Shown here: piece after piece, positions 24,203 through 28,535 of the stretch | How the letters are laid out: the number at the start of each line of letters is the position of its first letter | How positions within the stretch are numbered: position 1 is the first letter of the stretch | NCBI GenBank assembly: GCA_019217005.1 | Contig: JAHBNG010000162.1 | Location: forward strand, 1 to 28,535 | Direction: 5' to 3' | DNA length: 28,535 nucleotides | From: Chloroflexi bacterium TSY | GTDB taxonomy: Bacteria; Chloroflexota; Anaerolineae; Caldilineales; Caldilineaceae | The notes under the pieces: model-generated | Databases searched by the model: none | What the model was told of the DNA's origin: nothing | The model's input: the letters and a program-made list of their open reading frames with translations, nothing else | Program-made: the position numbers and the translations under genes

Positions 24203-25906
24203 ATGGCAAAACCAACACTTACCCCGATCGATGTTACCCAGCTTGAAGTCTACGAGGCCCCGTTTGACTTACGCCGCGATCTGCACGCTTTGATTGCTTA
24301 CATCCAAAATCGCACCATCAAGCGGGCGACACGTACCAATCAATGGCCCAAGGCAGAGGCCAAACGAGCGGCCAAACTGCTCTCCGATCCAGATGCAGCC
24401 GACGATATTGACCAGGATGGTTATTCCGCCTGGCTCGATTTTGTAGATGACGTTGCCTACAAGATGAACTTTATTCAGTATGACAGAGAGGGCATCTACG
24501 CAGGCTATTCAAGCGCTGAACCATCCTATCCCGATAACTATATTGAATTCAACGCGGAGGAGTATGGCGGTTTCCTCAAGAGTTCTTTACAGCGGCAAGA
24601 AAAGCGCCTCTTTACCGCCATATCGGGTGGAGCAACTTATCAGCAAAACGAGTTTTTTCGGATCTGGAACAGCCCGTTTAGCCGGCTCAACAGCTTTTCA
24701 CAATGGGGGATCGCAACCGGCGTTTTCCCGACCCTGGACTTTAGCAAATCCAGACAGTTTCTGATTGAGCTATTGGCACAGTGCGACCCAAACGTCTGGT
24801 ATAGCGTCGAATCCTTGATTGCCTACCTCAAAAAAGAACACTCCTACTTCTTGATCCCCAAGAAGCCAGTTGCACCAAAAGGCCGTCACCCCATCACCAG
24901 CCGTTACGGCAACTTCAAAGAAGGCCCCAATGTGTGGCGGGGCACCGATGAAATTGCAGATGATGCGCCCGATGCATTTGAGCGGGTTGAGGGTCGCTAC
25001 GTCGAACGCTTTCTCGAGGGTGTTCCCCTCACCATGGGCTATGTGAGCGTTGCCTACAGCGCAAAACCATACGAGGGACTCTATCCAGAAATTGGTCACC
25101 TCAAAGCATTTCGTATCAACGAACGCTTCTTGCGTCTGATGAATGAGCAGATCGCCGAACCGCAGATCACCGTTCAGCCAAATTTCGAAATCTACGTGGA
25201 GTCCGATCTCTATCCAGCCGGATTGCTCAATCAGTTGTCGTCATTGGCAGAACTAGTTTCAGAGGACACAATCACCATCATGCGGCTGCAGAGAAAGAAA
25301 GTTGCCGCTCACTTGGCCGAAGATGACAACCTCGATGCGGTACAGTTTTTAACCGATCTCAGCCAGCGAGAGCTGCCGCGTAATGTGCAAGTCGATCTGG
25401 AAGAATGGGCTGGACATTCAGACAAATTCGTTCTCTATGATGGGTATGGATTGCTGGAGGGCAATAAGCGTCTCCCCGCCGCGGTCCCTTTCACAGCAGA
25501 AGAGATCGATGGCAATCTGCGCATTGTCCATTCGCCCGCCAAACTCTTTACGGCGCTGGAAGAAGCCGAATTGGTCCCTCTTTCCGTGCGTCATCTCGAT
25601 GCCCGACTGCGCTCTATTCCCAAGGGAGCGAGAACCATCTTTCGTCAAAAGCATAAGCCAGCCGCCAAGCCCAAGAAGAAACAATCTGTTGCGCTCAAGC
25701 GTCAGACTCAGGTGACGCTCTTTTTCCCTGATGGCAAGACGCTTGATGCGTTTAACGTTGCACTCACCAGTGCAGGTTGCGTGACTGAAAGGAATACCAA
25801 AGAGCTTATGCTTAAGTATGATGTCCAGATTGAGGAGCAAGTGGCGAAAGTGCTTAAAGAGTTGGAGAAAGAGTATAAGATTCAGATTGAGGATATAGGC
25901 GGATAA
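24203..25906 (+). CDS. Helicase-associated (XPB/Ssl2-N-like) domain protein, second of a pair
   Basis: A 567-residue protein. Residues about 320-420 fit the helicase-associated domain found N-terminal in XPB-type helicases: ITVQPNFEIYVESDLYPAG, then LSSLAELVSEDTITIMRLQR, LTDLSQRELPRNVQVDLEEW. The motor domains themselves are absent, and no nucleotide-binding loop is visible. A lysine-rich linker (KPAAKPKKKQSVALKRQ, about 485-503) may touch nucleic acid. The last 60 residues are charged and helical (EEQVAKVLKELEKEYKIQ). Its ATG lies two bases after the upstream stop, and the GGAAGGA at that gene's end serves as its ribosome binding site. It likely works with the first protein, perhaps recruiting a helicase encoded elsewhere (inference). 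Confidence 0.75.
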   Translation: MAKPTLTPIDVTQLEVYEAPFDLRRDLHALIAYIQNRTIKRATRTNQWPKAEAKRAAKLLSDPDAADDIDQDGYSAWLDFVDDVAYKMNFIQYDREGIYAGYSSAEPSYPDNYIEFNAEEYGGFLKSSLQRQEKRLFTAISGGATYQQNEFFRIWNSPFSRLNSFSQWGIATGVFPTLDFSKSRQFLIELLAQCDPNVWYSVESLIAYLKKEHSYFLIPKKPVAPKGRHPITSRYGNFKEGPNVWRGTDEIADDAPDAFERVEGRYVERFLEGVPLTMGYVSVAYSAKPYEGLYPEIGHLKAFRINERFLRLMNEQIAEPQITVQPNFEIYVESDLYPAGLLNQLSSLAELVSEDTITIMRLQRKKVAAHLAEDDNLDAVQFLTDLSQRELPRNVQVDLEEWAGHSDKFVLYDGYGLLEGNKRLPAAVPFTAEEIDGNLRIVHSPAKLFTALEEAELVPLSVRHLDARLRSIPKGARTIFRQKHKPAAKPKKKQSVALKRQTQVTLFFPDGKTLDAFNVALTSAGCVTERNTKELMLKYDVQIEEQVAKVLKELEKEYKIQIEDIGG

Positions 25907-25979
25907 TCCTCAATCGATTACTGGTTCAGAGCACATTGCACTTTAGGGGCGAGTTGTCAAGGCAGGGTCTGCGTCAAGT

Positions 25980-26234
25980 GTGTCATTCTGAGCCGTAGCA
26001 AAGGGAAGAATTGCTTCGATGCGGAAATTGACACAAACCGACCATGGGGTGTCGAGGAAGGCGAAGAATCCCACGTTCCAAGACGACTGCACTCGGCTTC
26101 CCCTACTGAGTCGCCTAAGCTCGAGGTGCTGCTTGGAAGGTGGGATTCTTCGCTTTAGTCTATGGAACAGTATGGTCACACCATCCGTCTGTGCATCACA
26201 AACTTGATTCGTCAACTCTGGCTCAGAATGACAC
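25980..26234. repeat. Large palindrome with GTGTCATTCTGAGCC ends
   Basis: GTGTCATTCTGAGCC (25980-25994) is exactly complementary to 26220-26234, and inside it GAAGAATCCCAC pairs with a GTGGGATTCTTC near 26140-26155. The GTCATTCTGAGC...GAAGAATC pattern is a widespread intergenic repeat in several bacterial phyla. Confidence 0.7.
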
Positions 26235-26347
26235 TTTCGATGATTTTCGGTTGCGACAAACGATTCTCAGTAGACCGCAACGCGGAGTGAGCATTCTCTA
26301 ATGCAGCTCGGTTACGGTGCGTAGCACAACGGGATCGGCGTTAGAGA

Positions 26348-26480
26348 TTACACGCAGTAGGATTTCTCAGAGGTAGAGCGTTCAAATGGCGAAAAAAGAC
26401 GCAGTAGAGAATCTCGGACCATTTGGCACGCTCGAGTCTGTTTTGACTGAGAAATGCAGGATTATGTCTACTGCGTGTAA
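26348..26480. repeat. TTACACGCAGTAG inverted repeat (133 bp)
   Basis: TTACACGCAGTAG (26348-26360) pairs perfectly with 26468-26480, and ATTTCTCAG (26362-26370) with CTGAGAAAT (26447-26455). It has the look of a small non-autonomous element, but no direct-repeat flank was found. Confidence 0.6.
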
Positions 26481-26503
26481 GAGAGAACGCTTCCTCCCCG
26501 TGG

Positions 26504-26544
26504 CAAAGTGTCAACCTAATTCAATAGTTGGTATGAACCATCCC
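26504..26544 (+). mobile_element. Decayed single end of MITE family 1
   Basis: CAAAGTGTCAACCTAATTC followed by ATGAACCATCCC matches the right end of the family at 3420-3460. The distance between AAAGTGT and GAACCA is 23 bases in all three copies. The opposite end is not visible, so this is a truncated third copy. Confidence 0.6.
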
Positions 26545-26629
26545 GCCATGTCTTGTCAAACGGCACTTGAACAAACATATCACCCGATTTCCAAACCCTC
26601 ACCCCAGATGATCATTTTTGAGCTCTAGT

Positions 26630-26819
26630 CTACCAAAAATTATGCGCCCATCTCGCTCCTCTGTCAAGTAGTTCATGTTTGCGGTCCCCTGTGTTCGTGT
26701 CGACTGGGATCAGCCGTAACCATTTTACGTCCAGGTCATACACATTAAGTGCTGCGAGGGCTAATGTACGTAGACGTAACACCTTGCCACGTTTTGTCAG
26801 ATTCGGAAAAGGGTTTCAT
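26630..26819 (-). pseudogene. Fragment resembling the start of an APH-type phosphotransferase
   Basis: Read on the minus strand, MKPFSES starts at 26819 in one frame. About eight codons on, the next frame continues LTKRGKVLRLRTLALAALN, then VYDLDVKWLRLIPVDTNT, to a stop at 26630. Small phosphotransferases of the APH/choline-kinase family start with a helix like this and a YDLDV..LRL....N pattern, so I read it as a frameshifted, truncated stub of about 60 residues. The remaining kinase domain is absent. The likeness is from memory of the family pattern and is not certain. Confidence 0.4.
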
Positions 26820-26895
26820 TTGTTCCTCGTTATAGAATTCGTAGATTCTTAGAATAAATTTACATTTTCTACTTGGCAAAAGAATATTGTCGGAG

Positions 26896-27189
26896 TTACC
26901 GGTTTTGTGCTGAGCCTAAAATGATGGGCAGATAGAGTTCTTGTTTACTTGCAACGGTGTTCTGCGCGCTAAAATAAAACCCCTTATTGTCGTGAATAGC
27001 AACATTGCCACCGTTATCTACCGCTTGAACAAAAAATTCCAAGTTTGGGTGGTTGGGGAGCTTTCCTTCCCATAGGTCTAAATCCACTTGATTCTGGGTG
27101 AATTCTGTCCTTTGCCAGCTACCGTCACCCAGGGTGTAGGCTGCTACAACACGGGCTACCTGAGAAACATCATTTACGGTGAACTCCAA
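26896..27189 (-). pseudogene. C-terminal fragment of a secreted protein with a YLP tail
   Basis: About 97 codons: SQVARVVAAYTLGDGSWQRTEF, LEFFVQAVDNGGNVAIHDNKGFYF and the tail ELYLPIILGSAQNR. The pattern EYFVQAVDxxGNVA is common in Ig-like repeats of secreted Chloroflexota proteins, and the tail resembles FYLPMIVR at the end of the caspase-like protein in this window. No signal peptide or N-terminal part exists upstream; instead an RHS fragment begins there on the other strand. Confidence 0.6.
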
Positions 27190-27698
27190 AGCATCAGCTA
27201 CGCATTGGATCCACCGGGCAACCGTACTGCCGAAAACTCGACCAACTTTGCAGCCACCAACCGCTACGACGCGTTGAACCAGTTGACCAACCCAACGATT
27301 GAACTTGAGACAAGTATGACACTGACGCCATCAGCAACGCCAACATCAGCATTGGCACCGACGCCAACTTCCTCGTCAACGTCATCATTAACGCCGACTG
27401 CGTCATCCACTGCACTATCAACACCATCACCCGCACCTACACCAACGCCTACAGCCACCGCAACTTCTGTATCATCAGCAACTGGGCCACATAGCGCTAT
27501 CTTTACGGCAACGAACAAGTGCTGCAAATAACATCTGACGGTATACACCGCTACATCCACGTCGATGGACTGGGCAACATACGCCTACGTACCACAGCCA
27601 ACAGCACAGTGCTGATTGCTAGTGCTTACGCACCCACAGGGGAACGACTGGCAGGCCAAGGCAGCTTTGGCTTTACTGGTAAGCCATGGCATTACTAG
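27184..27698 (+). pseudogene. Decayed RHS/YD-repeat protein fragment
   Basis: 27184-27300 encodes SISYALDPPGNRTAE and NRYDALNQL, YD-repeat motifs of RHS proteins. A Thr/Pro/Ser-rich stretch (about 27313-27460) follows. In another frame, 27495-27698 encodes RYLYGNEQVL, HRYIHVDGLGNIRLRTTAN, YAPTGERLAGQGSFGFTG and then a stop, the usual end of an RHS core without its toxic tip. A stop lies just before 27495 in this frame, so the pieces cannot be joined without a frameshift. The upstream part of the gene is gone. Confidence 0.65.
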
Positions 27699-28368
27699 CG
27701 CCTTTACAACTTTCCGACTTTGGCTAGACTCGTTGAACACCTGGGACAATTTTTATGAATGGGTTTCGCAATGATCGAGCGCATTGACTTTTTCACAAAC
27801 TTAACCCGCTTAACTACTCGAAACGGGTACGTTTATATTGTATTGGATACATCCTTATTCTACGCGCGACGTTATCACAACTCATATAGTATTGGAACGA
27901 GTAGCGAGTGCATTGACTGAAGTGAGCTTATGAAGAACAGATTGCTTCCAACCTTGATGACTACAATTCTCGTTGCCTTCAGAAAGCGTTTTTCTCTATC
28001 ATTTACGGTATCGGTAAGCGAATATTTGGCAATGACCACATGCCATTCAGAGACAGTTAGGCGGAATGATGCAGTGGGGGTTGTTGTTGGATGACGAGGT
28101 TGCAGACTTTTCAATTCATTTCAGTTGGATAGGAGCAAGTAGATCAAATAGACAATATAGGGATTGAAAAATAGGACACGGATTTTCAGGATGAACACGG
28201 ATTATCCGAGAGTCAATCCGTGAAATCTGTGTTCATCCGTGTCCCATCTTCTGAATCCTTATCATCTCTAATGAATAAAATTTTTCGAGTAGTATAGCCT
28301 TACTTGCATCTAGGGTGTATAATTGAGTGACACGCATCGGTTCATCCTGACGGGCTGAAAAGGTCACC
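27699..28368. other. Unassigned stretch before the regulator gene
   Basis: No recognisable gene. Several short open frames of 40-80 codons occur on both strands, none with a family pattern I know. The repeat at 28174-28244 lies here. It is probably the worn remainder of the RHS locus plus the promoter region of the next gene. Confidence 0.5.
28174..28244. repeat. GGACACGGAT palindromic repeat
   Basis: GGACACGGAT (28174-28183) pairs with ATCCGTGTCC (28235-28244); GATGAACACGGAT-type units recur inside. Such ATCCGTGTTCATCCGTG repeats are found in intergenic regions of many unrelated bacteria. Confidence 0.7.
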
Positions 28369-28535
28369 ATGGCTAGACCCATCCTTCGCACCAAGCTTTA
28401 TATCCCCTACTTCGAATCCCGCGAGCTTATTACGCGCTCCCGCTTAACGGAGCTTGTTCATGTTGGCCTGACGCGCAAGCTCATTTTGCTCTCTGCACCT
28501 GCAGGCTCTGGCAAAACAGCTTTGGTCTGCCAGTG
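28369..28535 (+). CDS. MalT/LuxR-type ATP-binding transcriptional regulator (start only)
   Basis: The first 55 residues of a gene cut by the window end. MARPILRTKLYIPYFESRELITRSRL and LTRKLILLSAPAGSGKTALV match the N-terminus of MalT-like LuxR regulators (STAND-type ATPases): the KLYIP opening, then a P-loop APAGSGKT that would bind ATP. A full protein would be near 800-1000 residues with TPR-like repeats and a C-terminal helix-turn-helix. AAAAGG precedes the ATG at 28369 by about five bases. It is divergent from nothing close by; the upstream 2.4 kb is gene remnants. Confidence 0.85.
   Translation, partial: MARPILRTKLYIPYFESRELITRSRLTELVHVGLTRKLILLSAPAGSGKTALVCQ

Larger units (their letters stand above)
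25907..26629. other. Repeat-rich region without genes
   Basis: No gene is supported. It holds the 255-bp palindrome (25980-26234), a TCTCTAATGC/GCGTTAGAGA inverted repeat near 26293-26345, the TTACACGCAGTAG repeat (26348-26480) and a MITE end (26504-26544). A bridging open frame at 26386-26628 has no recognisable product. Confidence 0.6.

Noticed and set aside
26291..26345. Possible tRNA-like fold
   Set aside because: Only a 9-of-10 stem (TCTCTAATGC/GCGTTAGAGA) is present; no cloverleaf, anticodon arm or CCA context.
27088..27531. 147-residue Thr/Pro/Ser-rich protein
   Set aside because: It starts antisense to the secreted-protein fragment, runs through a YD-repeat segment and ends out of frame with the RHS end; it is best read as part of a decayed RHS gene.
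27875..28114. Minus-strand 79-residue frame resembling a small antitoxin
   Set aside because: The likeness is vague, there is no partner gene, and other frames over the same stretch look equally plausible.

Overview
The window most likely comes from a member of the Chloroflexota, and a Caldilinea-like Anaerolineae is the best guess. The evidence is indirect. The right edge carries the start of a MalT/LuxR-type ATP-binding regulator of the kind abundant in that phylum. Two secreted proteins end in a 'YLPxI' tail. There are also helicase-associated proteins without a helicase, Thr/Pro/Ser linkers and many small palindromic repeats. No rRNA, tRNA or CRISPR array was seen.

Layout. Positions 1-9330 hold sugar and polysaccharide metabolism: a Gfo/Idh/MocA oxidoreductase, a phytanoyl-CoA-dioxygenase-like (PhyH) oxygenase on the minus strand, a UxuA-like mannonate dehydratase, an S41-like peptidase, a GT-B glycosyltransferase and a heparinase II/III-type lyase. 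Positions 9331-11436 are a mobile island: a perfect 20-bp palindrome, a MITE, and an IS110 element whose transposase is split by a -1 frameshift and whose upstream flank could encode a bridge RNA. Positions 11437-14842 encode a sugar ABC importer: a Tat/lipoprotein binding protein and two permeases, with no ATPase in the window. A Phd/RelE-type toxin-antitoxin pair follows at 15405-15939.

On the minus strand, 15962-20824 encodes a 1620-residue secreted protein made of near-exact 834-bp beta-helix repeats, a PPC domain and a caspase/legumain-like domain. Beside it, 21016-22524 encodes a PhyH-HEAT fusion. Positions 22662-25906 hold a tight two-gene unit of proteins resembling the helicase-associated (XPB/Ssl2-N-like) domain without any helicase motor. 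Positions 25907-28368 are a decay zone with palindromic repeats and fragments of an APH-type phosphotransferase, a YLP-tailed secreted protein and an RHS protein. The regulator starts at 28369.

How it may work together (inference): the lyase, mannonate dehydratase, oxidoreductase and ABC importer fit scavenging of uronic-acid-containing polysaccharide. The genes are interleaved with at least three small non-autonomous element families, two of which show target-site duplications. The most novel-looking items are the helicase-associated gene pair, the repeat/caspase protein, the IS110 with its candidate bridge RNA, and the MITE family with intact 8-bp duplications.
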